NCBI GenBank assembly: GCA_038363925.1
Contig: JAQQWL010000010.1
Location: 372,001-436,000, forward strand
From: Apiospora phragmitis
Lineage: Eukaryota > Ascomycota > Sordariomycetes > Amphisphaeriales > Apiosporaceae
Direction: 5' to 3'
Length of the DNA stretch: 64,000 nt
Shown here: positions 1 to 10,829 of the stretch, one piece after another
Layout of the letters: each line of letters starts with the position of its first letter
Numbering within the stretch: position 1 is the first letter of the stretch
Notes under the pieces: generated by a model
Databases searched by the model: none
What the model was told of the DNA's origin: nothing
Seen by the model: only the letters and a program-made list of their open reading frames with translations
Position numbers and translations under genes: made by a program

Positions 1-2116
1 ATTATCCCAAACCTATCTATACTAACCCGGAAGTTTGGTCCTCCCCTATGGTCATACGCTGTTATAGGTACCTTTTGCAGTTCTCTCGAGCTCAGCCAAG
101 GTATATCGAAGAGGGATGCGTCGTCTCCCCACTGGAATCTGCTGTTACCCACAACAGCCCGGGCTAAAGACAGCTTGGGGTCAGGGCAAGCTTTCCTGTA
201 TCCAGCTATCGGTTCCATGGCAGTCATGTAACGGGATGGATCTGCTATCCGCTGCCTGGTTGATCTCAACGTTGCCATATTGCCAACGCGGTCAACAAAT
301 ACGCCCTCGCATGACAGAAGAAGATTGTCCTTCGAAAATTTGAATGCTGGGTCAAACTCCGCGTCACTTGCAAAGGGACCTAGGTCCGCTAGAACGTGGG
401 GGTGGGAGACGAGATGCCCGAATGGCATTCCTGGATAGCTTCCTCCCGGTTCGTGCGAATTTAGCTGTTCTGGCAACGGAAACATTTGTCTCTGTATCTT
501 GTGAAGGTTCATTGCCCAAGTCGGTATGTCGGGATGGGTGGGCCAGCCATTACGGTTTAACCTTGACAGAAGATTGAGGCTCTCATTGTGTTGAAAACAG
601 CTCTTGGCGAACATGATCCAGGTATCCCTCCAAGTGACATCTGGGTCGTAGCTGGGATGGATCTGTGATGAAATGGCTGGTGGCAGAAGTGCGAGGAGTC
701 CGTACACTTTATCTCGAAGATCTGTTGCATGGGAATGTGTAGCCTGGGTTATGCATCTCACCAACATATGTTCTTGCCTTTCATCTCCAAGTAGTACCCC
801 ATGAATATTCTTTCTGAGCCACATTGGCATATTTATGGCGGGGTATAGGTTGAATATGGTTGCCATTGACTTATCCTTCCCGACGTATTGGATAAGCTTG
901 CCCGTCGGCCCTTCCTGTCGGGGTAATGATGAAGAGACGACACTTAGTTCGCTGGGAGTCACGTAGTAATCTCCGTACCAAAAGAGGAGAGAAGACCCAA
1001 GAGCTATTTCTTGGACGATCCAGAGTCTCTCCCAGTATGGTACACCTACTATTCCGTCAATAACGGACCACATCGAAAATGTATGGTCCTCTCCCTGGCA
1101 TGCGAGATCGATCGAACACAATGCCATCTCAAAAGCGTTGAGCTGGGTCGATCCGTTCATTTTGAATAAGTCGAGATCCTCTTCTTGCTTTTCCCTACTG
1201 CCGAATGTAATGTCCATAATTTCTCGGAATACGGGGAGTTCGGCGGCAAACTCATCCGATGGGTGACCCAGCCAGCCCCGTACAACCAGGGCTTCGGAGT
1301 ATATCATGCCCATCTTCACTTCAGCCTCGCGGTCGCGCCGATCGTTTTGGTTGATGCATAACGCGTCTATCCAGACCTTGAGACCTCGTGACCGGACTTC
1401 AAAGGAGCTATTAAGGCAGAGCAGAGCGTCGTAAAGATTTAGGCCGACCTCGAAAATGGAACTATTCACGAGGATCATTTTCTTGCTCTTCTGGTCACCC
1501 CAAACGTAACTCAGTGCCACGTAATCGGCCCAGTTATAGCGGTTATGGAGCCCAGTAAATTTTTCCAATGGCTGGTCGCAGTAGTCATCCAGCGAGACGT
1601 TTCCCGTAAACTCACGTAACCAGGAGCCTTGCAACAGATTCTGGACACTTTTCGGGGACTTATTGTGAATATTCCACATGATATTCCAGATGCGGCCTTG
1701 TACGAGCCGGAGGTCTTTCTCGAATACTGGCAGGCTGCCGCAGAAAGATCGATATGTGGGGGTCCAGTCCTCGAGGTCGACCTCGTCTAGGGTACATGTG
1801 ATAAGGGCCTGGCCTGGTTGGCTACTGAGTGGCAAGATTGAAAGGAAACGGATTCTCTTGCTACCCTCGGGTAAGGGTTTGTAAAGGACGGTGAATAAAT
1901 CAGATCCTATGTCCTTGGGAGGGGTCGTCGTTTTACTCGAAGTAGCCTTTGTTGTTGGAGGCGCTTGGGTAGAGTCTCTCTGAGGAGGGAGGCACAGGGT
2001 TGATAATGTTGGTGGGGCAGGTTCAAAATCTATGGATATCAATCAGTCTAGGTATTATATACCAAGCATTGGGTGTAATCCACCAATCAATCATATCCGC
2101 TAATGACTTGCTCACC
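1..2116 (-). CDS. HET-domain protein (heterokaryon-incompatibility type), 3' end beyond window
   Basis: Minus-strand reading frame open from about 2029 to position 1 without a stop, so the C-terminus lies outside the window. HET signatures appear in the expected order: ALSYVWG (~1525-1500), WIDALCINQ (~1375-1345), YWERLWIVQEI (~1035-1003), DKVYGLLAL (~712-685). About 75 residues separate the usual N-terminal strands (KRIRFLSILP, ~1860-1830) from the SYVWG motif, more than usual. HET proteins trigger non-self recognition and programmed cell death in fungi. The start is unresolved: the first in-frame ATG (1679) lies inside the domain. A good intron (GTGAGC at 2115, CTGAT branch, TAG at 2030) leads to an upstream exon that is open back to a TAA at 2182-2180 and has no ATG. 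Family call is firm; the 5' structure is not. Confidence 0.85.
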
Positions 2117-2179
2117 ATGTGATTCTTCTCCTGATTCTGAGTCAGGCTGCTTCACTGCTACAGCATCCTTTGCCAACGA

Positions 2180-2555
2180 TTATTTCGCCTTTAGCATCCA
2201 TTCATTTTCATGGAATTCATCAGCCTCAAATTCTTGCATCTTCTTTATTCCAGCGGGGTGAATTTCTTTGGTAAATGCCCTGATGGACGAAATTGCAGCC
2301 TTGGTGGCTGTGGGGCTTTGTCCGCGAAGGGCCTTTTCGAACATAGCCATAGTCAGGAGTCTCTTGCTCTGATCCGGACCACTTTCCACAAATCCGTCGC
2401 AGATGGTGGCTGCTAGGATACACATGGATCGGATGTCAGATCCTGTGAACCGGGATGACATTGCGGCGAGCTGACGTGTATGGACCTCAGGATGGAGAAC
2501 CTCCTCTTTTGAAAGAATCCGGAAGATTCTTTCTCGTAGCAGGATATTTGGGAGT
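2180..2555 (-). pseudogene. Orphan C-terminal exon of an AAA-type ATPase
   Basis: After a good 3' splice site (TTTTAG ending at 2556) about 124 codons read as the end of an AAA domain and its helical lid: LPNILLRERIF, then ELA/GADL-like positions filled by QLAAMSSRFTGSDIRSMC, then an alpha-helical tail, stop at 2182-2180. The Walker A, Walker B and arginine-finger part should lie upstream, but the intron runs directly into transposon DNA at about 2579 and nothing resembling the missing part was found to the right of the transposon block. I read it as the 3' remnant of a gene cut by transposon insertion in an intron. It lies about 65 bp upstream of the HET exon in the same direction and frame, separated by a TAA, so a read-through or fused transcript cannot be excluded. 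Confidence 0.65.
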
Positions 2556-2578
2556 CTAAAATAAAACTTATTAATGTA

Positions 2579-3003
2579 TGTCACCCCATAACCGACACCC
2601 CATTAAAATAGAACGCGGAAATTGACCACTAACTTTAAATGGCCACCCTTTACTTTAATTTTACATTATAATGTAATCGCTTTCGACTGTAGATATAGTA
2701 GATATCTTAGAATCTAATTCCTTAATTTTAACCTAGTCTAGTATTTCCCTTATATGCTGTATGCTTTTAATTAATACGAATTTCGAATTCGGGCTAATCT
2801 ATACCCTTCGCTTCTTTTGAGGCCTTATAAGCTTTAACTTCTCTTTTAAAGACTAGATTTATAATTTCGTATTAAGTAATAAATAATCCTTTTTATAATA
2901 TCTTTTTTAGATTTTTTTAAATAAGTAGTGTTATATAGTAACGTTATTTTAATTTACTTAATAAAAGTATTAAATTTAATGCTTTAAAAATTTTTTTTAT
3001 ATA
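2579..3003 (-). mobile_element. Element F, piece 1: 3' end of an old pogo-like transposon
   Basis: Minus-strand translation across stops gives the typical charged C-terminal region of pogo/Fot1-like transposases, including a KRRV-ISPNSKF stretch at ~2815-2770. A terminal-repeat-like sequence (GTCACCCCATAACCGACACC) sits at the left border beside a TA at 2577-2578. The right side is interrupted by element A at a TA dinucleotide. The frame can be followed into the pieces at 4952, 14823 and 17187, so this is the oldest element of the stack. Confidence 0.6.
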
Positions 3004-4951
3004 AGCTAAAGTACCCCTTCACGGGCCACCCCGTTACGAGCTACCGCGTTTTACCCTACGAACGCGTCTTTTCACCGTATATCTTAATTAGAAAACTCTT
3101 TAATTTAATTATTACTTTTTATTTTTTAAAGTTATTATTACCTTTATTCTTTTCGCTTATTCTTATTTTTTATAACGATATTTTCGTTTAATATTTAAAA
3201 GCGTATATAAGCTGCCGTACGCGATATAAAGCTCGAAGTAGTTATTTATAAATCCGCCCGTAAATAATTAACCCTTCGATTATATATTTAACGCCGTTTC
3301 GTTAATATACTTATTAGAAATAAGTTTAATAAAGATTAGCAGGTTTTATTACTACTTTTAAAAAACGAATTAATATATTAAGCCGTTAATTAAGCTAGGT
3401 TAAGCTTTATATTAACGTTAATTAAGTTTAAGTTTATAACTTAACGGATATTAAACGCCTTTAAAGTTTCTTATACTTTAGAATAATAATAATATACCCG
3501 TTTTTTAATTAGAAACGAGTTCGTTAAAACCGTAAAGTTAAAAATAATTAATTATAGCCGGGTTAATAAAGCTATAATAATAAATATTAACGTCTTTTTC
3601 GATAGATTTAATACTTTAAAACTAATTAATATCTCTTTTAAACGCTTTTATAATATTAACGAAATAGGTATCGGCTAAGGCGTTAGCGGTGACCACTAGG
3701 TAATTACTAAAGCCACTAGTTATCTAGCCTTTAAAAAAAGACGTCGAAAAAAGGGAATAAATTACTACCCTAGAGTGTATAGGCTATAATGGGGTACCCC
3801 TCCCGCCGCTAGTTATTTTTAAAGGGGCCGACGTTTAAAGCCAGTGGTTTCTAGACTAAGACGACTATCTTTAAGATAACTAGCGGTTTAAAGCGTTGCC
3901 TAAAGGGTGGACCAGTAATACCATAGCTTTAAATTAGATCTAAAATATTGTTATTCCTTATATACGGTCTCGCTATAATAATAAATAAGTCCTTCTAATT
4001 TATAATAACTATAAATTATATACGAGCAATAACTTTTTATAGCTTAATATTTTAAATAAAATATAACTAATTTTTTATTAATTATACTATAATTATATAA
4101 TATTAGTTTTAAATATAAGAGTTTTCGGCTTATTAAAGAGAAGGTTAAAAATTATTTTAAAAGAGTACCCGAATATAGTCCTTAAATTAAAACTTATAAA
4201 AATAAATATATTAAAAATATACCGCTAAGCTAAAATTAATATATTAACTTCTTTTATAATTAAAAACGCTTAAAAAACGGCTAAGATTTATTTATAAGAT
4301 CGCTTAAAGCCGTTATTATTAAAATACGTTATCTTAAAAGATATAAAAGTTACCCGGGCACGTTTAAAGTTATTAAAAATAGTTAAAAAAGAATTAATAC
4401 TCGATTTCCTCGCCGAATTAATTTTAACACCTATTAAAACACCCTCTGGTAGCTAGGAATTACGGAATAGTAATCGGAAGTTAGCTATTACGGACCCTAC
4501 TTTTAGAATACCTTCTTAACGGCTCTTTATAAGAAGGTTAATAAAGCTTTAAACTAAAGCGCTAATAAAATCACGTATCTCGAAACTTAGGTCGATTATT
4601 TTTAAACTAAACTCGATAAGAAGACTACGAAAATACGTTAAAAAGTAAGAATTATATTAAAATAACGATTTATTCGTATAGTTAATATACGCCGGGCTAA
4701 GCGGAAGCTAAAAGGTAAGGTTATATACGAGGACGAAGCTAGCGACGTTAAAGTACTAAGAGGGCCTCGTAACGCTATAAAAGCTATAAAAGATAATATT
4801 TCGAAGGCGGAGGATTATATTTTTATTAAAAACAATAAAAAATAATGTATTTATATTAATTCTAACCGTAGAAATAGCTTTAATTACAGGGGTAAAGGTA
4901 GCTTAGTAAAGTGGCCCGTAAAAGGGTGGCCCGTGAGGGGGTGCTTTAGCT
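3004..4951 (+). mobile_element. Element A: pogo/Fot1-like DNA transposon, RIP-mutated
   Basis: Terminal inverted repeats of about 50 bp: left end AGCTAAAGTACCCCTTCACG at 3004, right end matching its reverse complement and finishing at 4951, both flanked by the TA target duplication (3002-3003 and 4952-4953). Size 1948 bp is normal for the group. Plus-strand translation through stops shows the DDE transposase core (a GNREW-TTLECI-like start followed by LPPLVIFKG at ~3745-3840) and a charged C-terminus at ~4600-4800. Inserted into element F. Confidence 0.85.
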
Positions 4952-5058
4952 TAATTATAATATATTATTAGTTAAAAGAGTTTAAATAAGTGTAAAGGCT
5001 TTATTTTAATTAGCTAAGACCTATGTTATTTCTTTTAGTCGTTATCGGTTATTATTTT
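4952..5058 (-). mobile_element. Element F, piece 2
   Basis: Short AT-rich segment between element A and the copia LTR. On the minus strand it continues the C-terminal linker region of the element F transposase, joining the 14823-15365 piece to the 2579-3003 piece. Its last five bases (5054-5058, ATTTT) are the left copy of the copia target-site duplication. Confidence 0.4.
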
Positions 5059-5270
5059 TATTAAAACAGCAGGAACTAAGGTTTTTTATATTACTTTAAA
5101 AAGGGTGCTACGTACCTGCGCGTATGAACCCCTTTTTAATTTTATTAAAAAGAGTATACAATACCCCTCGTAGCTCGTATTAAAAATAAATATAAATAAT
5201 AAAATATAATAATATAACCTCGATTAAACTCGGAACTTATTTATATATATATATAAAAGCTTATTTAATA
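5059..5270 (+). repeat. 5' LTR of the copia element
   Basis: 212 bp, aligns base for base with 14611-14822 apart from RIP-type transitions. Starts TATTAAAAC (from TGTTAAAAC) and ends TTTAATA (from TTTAACA). Confidence 0.9.
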
Positions 5271-7029
5271 TTAATTAATAATTACGTAAAATAATCATAA
5301 ATTAATAAGAGTAAAGAGACGGTTTTACGCCCCTATCGATATAAGGGCGACCGTGCTAAGGAGCCCCGAGAATTTCCGCCCGTTAAAAATTCGGAGGAAC
5401 CCCTTTTCCCGAATATATATTATAAGGAAGAGACCAGGTTCCGAATTATACGCGAAACTAGTTAAATTATGTATAATTATATATTTAAATAACCTTGTCG
5501 TATAATCTATAAAATAATAACCCTTATTAAAATAGAATTAATTACGGTCGGCGAATCGAGACCGAGCCCGGACGTATCGAACCTAGATAGACCGACGATT
5601 TTAAACCCCGAACTATTTACGTATAAAGAAGTTTTTTAAAATATCGGGATTTTTTTAATAGTTTAGAAAAAAAATATTAACCTCGCTCTTTGAAAATTCG
5701 AACCTCTAAACGTACTTTTCGAAAAAATAATACCCGAACTATTTATAACGTACTTTATATAATACTTTTTAAAATATTATATATTAAAATAAAGGGGACT
5801 TTTTTTAAAAAATCGTTTATTACCGAGTTTAATAAATAAACCGAGTACTAATTTAGTTAAATTAACCGTATATTTTAAAAGGAGCTCTTTAATTACTTTA
5901 AAAAACACGGAGTTAATATATTAACGAACGGATCCTTTAAAGCTAAGCTCGTAAGCCTAGTATTATCGGCCACTCTTATATACTAATAAGACCGACCGAT
6001 AGAACCGACTTCGGAAACCCAAAAAGAGGATGTTCTATACTCTTCCCTAGAATAAATAGTCGAATAACCGCCGCCTAAACGAGAAATACCCGGTCTTCGT
6101 ACGGAGTAATTATCCGCGATACTACGGGATACTCTAAGTCCGATTTCTAACCTTAGATTTATAAATACCTAAGAGTCGTAAAATATCGTCCTTTTTTTTT
6201 CTAACTCCGGTACCGCCGGACTAGACCGTACGATTATTTAGTCTAGCGTATATTATAAAGTACGATATCTTTTTAAACCGAGCTATTTATAACGGTAAAA
6301 TCGATTAAAATAAACGGATATTTATTAAAATATGCCGACGGCTAGATATATTAAAAGATTAATATTATATAATTTTCCCGGATATTCTTTCCAGTCGTAT
6401 AGAGGCATACTATCTTAATTATATTAGACTTAAAAAGAAATAAAACGAGATGTACCACTTTATAAACTCGTACTTTAATACGATAATAAATTACGTATAA
6501 TATTTTATAAATTAAATAATAACCTCTTTTATACGAATAAAAAATAAAAACGCCGAAAGGCAACTTATCGAAGTTTTAAAAATCTTACTAAACAAGCTTT
6601 AATTCGTATAACGAGCCTTTGAAAAAAGATTCGAAAAAAAGATCGCTCTCTATACCTCAATCGTACGAACCTATCGAGGAGTTCCGGAGCTTATACCGGC
6701 CCTTATTAACTCAAAGCTAATATATAAAGCGTTATTTTTAAACCTTTATACATCGTTAAATATAATACCGAATTAAAAGTTATCGAAATAATATTTAATA
6801 AAGAAATTATATCGAAACCCGGTTATAAATACGTACTTAATTAATAAACGGTTTATAAATAACCGTATAAAAAAAACCGACTAACTTATAATAATAAATT
6901 ACTATATAATAACTAACTACTAGGATAAGACAAGAACTAGCGACCCATAAACATATTCCGACCCAGGCTATCGTATAAGAATCGGTAATTCGAATGAAAA
7001 ACCTGCCGAATCTATTATAAATAAAGCTA
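5271..7029 (+). pseudogene. Decayed copia gag region
   Basis: Plus-strand translation through stops gives a Gag-like protein (~5560-7000), ending in the first part of a zinc knuckle at ~6998-7025. Two Cys-compatible codons remain, and RIP explains TGT/CAT to TAT. The knuckle is cut by element E at 7030. Joining 7029 to 8952-8970 and then 10832 restores the reading sense, which supports the two nested insertions being later than the retrotransposon. Confidence 0.55.
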
Positions 7030-8949
7030 AGCCAGCTAACGGTATTACGGTCACCCTATATAACGGCGACCCTAAAAACTAATAATAATATTATATAATA
7101 ATAATACGAATAATTTAATTAAAACTTAATATAAAATCTTAAAAATACCGTTTTAATCTCGAAACGCTTTTATAACACTTTTAATCTTAAATTTAAAGTT
7201 AAATTTAATTATAACGGCTTCCGGCGCCGACGATAGAGGAGTAAAAGCCTAGGGTTCCGGTATAACGCCTTTTATCTCCCTCTTAATTACTATAGCATTT
7301 TGTATATGCGTAAACTTTTAATTAAGGTTAGGTACTACTCTTTTTTTCTTTTTATTTCTTTCTTTTTTTAAATTACTTTTTAAAAGTGACTTCTCGTGCT
7401 CTAATTAGCCGATCTAGCCGTTTAAAATATCTAGACTCTTTTAGAGCTTCCGGAATAAAACCCGGCGCGTCGCGCTATTAAAAATAGTATTATTATTATT
7501 AATCGTATCCGCTAACTCTTTAATTTAGCGGCTAGTCGTAGGTGTTAGTAACGCTATAAAGGAGAATTATTTATCGAAAACGTCGGGGGGAGGCTTAAAT
7601 AGTCCTGTTTCTACTTGGTTTTTTATTTTCTAATTCCGGTTATTAAGGGGCTTATTAATATCGCGAGGGAATATATTAATTACGGCTTAGCTATTAATTA
7701 TTATATAAGGCCGAACAGTAAACCTTTTAATTAGCTCGTAATATTAAAAGAAAACTTTTTTATTTATATTTATATTATTAAACCCTATATAATATAAAGT
7801 TATTTTTTAATAGTAAATAATTTTTAATATATTAAAAAAATTAAAATCTAGTGGTTATAATAAGTACGACGAGTGTACCGGAAAAAAGAAAAGTTATATC
7901 TTATACTTTAAGTACGTTATAATAAAGTCCTCGCTTATATAATTAACGTAGTTATTTAAAATAATAAACCGTTATTAATCCTCGTTTTTAAGCTTTATAT
8001 AAAAAATAAAAACCTTATTTAATTATATTAAAGCTAGCTCCTTATTAATTTAGCTTTTAAAGGATACCGTAAAGACTTAATCCTTTATAATATCCGTTAG
8101 CGAGTCCCTTTTTTCCGGAAAGTATTATTACTAGACTTATTAATATTTAAATATAATAAAAGGAGGTAAGGCTCGGTTTAAAGCGTTATTATATTCGACC
8201 GTAAAAGCTTATTCTCGGTTAAAAGAGTTTATAATTAATATTCTTTTTATTTTAATAAGTTTAATAATTATTATATTCGTTTTATAGCCGAGCTGGTTAC
8301 CGATCTCGTTAATATTAAACCGAAACTCCAGAGGGATCGATTTTAAAATAAAATTATTAAGCCGTTTAAAAAACTTAATAATTTTTTTTACGAAAGTTAC
8401 GTTAAGCCTTAAAAAATCTATCCTTTTAAAAAGAGTAGTATTAATGAATAAATAGCGAGTAATAAATCTTTTAACTTAATATTTACCGAGTATTATATTA
8501 ATTCCGTTAATTTAAAAAATCCGTTAAGCGAATATCTAAAAAATAACGTACGTTAGTAAGCAGCTTAAATTATACTACGTAAAGTATTAAATTACGATCT
8601 AAAACTCTTCCGTTATTATTAAGGTTTAGAAGGATTTATTCCGTTATTTTATAGCCTTGCGGCCGTAAATCCGAGCCCTTAAAATTGTTTTAAAAATATT
8701 ATACTTCTCGGCGGCTTATTTTATTAACGAGCTATTTATAATATCTTAAATCGCGCGTTATAGTACTAACTCCTTAAGTTTACGGCCTATTAGAAAGAGG
8801 AAAAGAAAAAGAAGACGATAGTATTATTTAATTAATTATAAATTAAAAGCTAACTAGTTTATATACTGATTTATATATAGTACTATTAAGGGCTATTTAA
8901 ATTTAGAGGTCGCCGTTGCATGGGGTAACCGTAGCACCGTCAGCTGGCT
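7030..8949 (-). mobile_element. Element E: pogo-like DNA transposon nested in copia
   Basis: Inverted ends: AGCCAGCTAACGGTATTACG at 7030 matches the reverse complement of the right end finishing AGCTGGCT at 8949, allowing RIP transitions over about 50 bp. TA flanks at 7028-7029 and 8950-8951. Length 1920 bp. The minus-strand frame shows transposase features in order, reading right to left: N-terminal helix-turn-helix remnants, a NINEIGNQLG segment (from NxDEtG) at ~8310, a REQA-TVEYNNAL-like core followed by LPPFIIFK at ~8190. Copia gag is its target. Confidence 0.82.
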
Positions 8950-8970
8950 TATTAATTAATAAACTACTTA

Positions 8971-10829
8971 ACGTATCCCACAAGCGAATATCTCACATAA
9001 GCGAATGTCCCACTTTTATAAATTTCTTTATAGCCTTAACCGTTTTTTATATTCTTTTATATACGAAAATGTTAAAACTTTAAAAAGAGAGTGATATAAT
9101 TCTAACGCTTTAAGCGCTTTAAAAAGACTTAATTTTAAATATACGAAAAGCTGTATTAATTTATTACGTTTTATCGAAAACCTTATAACGTAAACGAAAT
9201 AATTAACCTATACGATACGAAATATTTATAAATTCTTAAAAGCTTTTAAATTTCGAAAAAATACGATTATTTAATATATTATTAATTTAAATACGTAATC
9301 GTTTCTTCCCCGGTTAAATAATATAAAAGATATAACGAATTAATTACTTAATTTACGTAACGCGGGACGCGTCGGCGTTAATTAAGCCTTTAATGTTATA
9401 CGAAAATAATTAAACCTCCGGACGCGTTTTAACCGAAGAATTAATTATTAAAGAATCCTTTATAAAGATCCCGACGTATATCGCGCGTAGTTTACCTTTA
9501 TACGAAATATAATTTATAAATACGAGATTTAAAAAGAGGATATCTATAACTTTAACGAGACCGGCTTTTTTATAGGCTAAATCTCGTTCGAAATAATCGT
9601 AACTACTTTCGATTAACGCGGAAAGCTTAAGGTAATATAATAAAAGAACCGGGAATAGGTTATAATTATCCAGGGCATCGAATTATACGGTTACGCCATT
9701 TCTCCGTATATTATCTTTACCGGGAAAACGCACCTCTTTTCTTAATATAAAAATAGCCTATTACTGAAGGATTAGGTGATCGTAGTTATTAAAAATAACT
9801 AAACCACGAATAAAAGAGGCGAGGACTAAATTCGATATTTTAATTAATATACTAGGTCTCGTATAAAAAGTCGTTATCGCCTCTTAGTCCTAAACGGCTA
9901 CGAAAGCCACTACTCGATAACTTTCGAGCTCTATTATAAAAAGAACTCGATTATTATACTTTATATATTTTCTTATTTATTATATAAACTCTAATTTTTT
10001 AATATTAGCTATTTTCATATATTAAAAAAGGTATATAAAAAAGAAATTAAATGTTTTATACGGGCGTATATTACTTATATCTTAAAGGAGGACTTCTTAT
10101 TAACGTTTTTAAAAGCGTTCTAAGCGATTTTTACCGTTTCGAATATATAAAAAGGCTTTTAAAAAATAAGACTCGTCTCGTATAATCCGGAATATATTAT
10201 TTTATAATTAAATATAAAGTTACGTATTTTAATACTTCCGGGGACGTTTTCCGGCCTATTTATTTTTTAAGAATTAAAAAACTTTAAATAATTTAATTAA
10301 AGCTTAATTTTAAACTAAATACGTTCGAAACCGTATCGTATAATATTAAAATAGCTTTCCGATATTTATTTTAATTAGTTTTAATTAAATTATAAAAGTT
10401 ATAACGTATATTATATACCGAGTTACTCTTTTAAAAAGTAAGAACGCGATATTTCAAAAGGTAAATAAAATACTTAGCCGGCGCCGCCGTATAAAAAAAA
10501 CGGCTATACAATAGAAAATTACTTCGTATATAAATTAAAAAAGACTTATAGTTTTAAAAAGACGTTAATAAATAGTTATAAAACAAATCGCGTTAAAAGA
10601 GTAATCGTATAAGGACGTTTAAGACACGCTTATAACGCTATAAAATCTATAGAGAGCCCGGGTATAATACGCGTACTTATTAAAATAATATAAAAATATT
10701 TAAAGATAAGGATTCTAATTAATTTTAATATATTAAATACGTTATAGTAAAATTAATTTATATTTTATTAAAAAGGATATAAAAGAATAAGACATTCGTT
10801 TATATAAGATATTCGCTTATAGGATACGT
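8971..10829 (+). mobile_element. Element B: pogo/Fot1-like DNA transposon nested in copia
   Basis: Inverted repeats ACGTATCCCACAAGCGAATA (8971) and the RIP-altered reverse complement ending GGATACGT (10829). TA flanks at 8969-8970 and 10830-10831, length 1859 bp. The plus-strand transposase is followed through stops: FNETGFF at ~9565, NRE-VIIIQGI and ISPYIIF at ~9650-9710, LVLNGYESH at ~9885, ILYIF before the C-terminal region. It belongs to the same transposase family as C1, though the extreme terminal repeats differ. Only 21 bp of copia separate it from element E. Confidence 0.87.

Noticed and set aside
116..577. Plus-strand frames of 75 and 77 codons at the left edge
   Set aside because: They lie opposite the HET reading frame, which carries family motifs and runs through without stops.
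6351..6563. 70-codon frame inside the AT-rich block
   Set aside because: Lies antisense within decayed copia gag; Ile/Tyr/Lys-rich composition is that of AT-saturated sequence.
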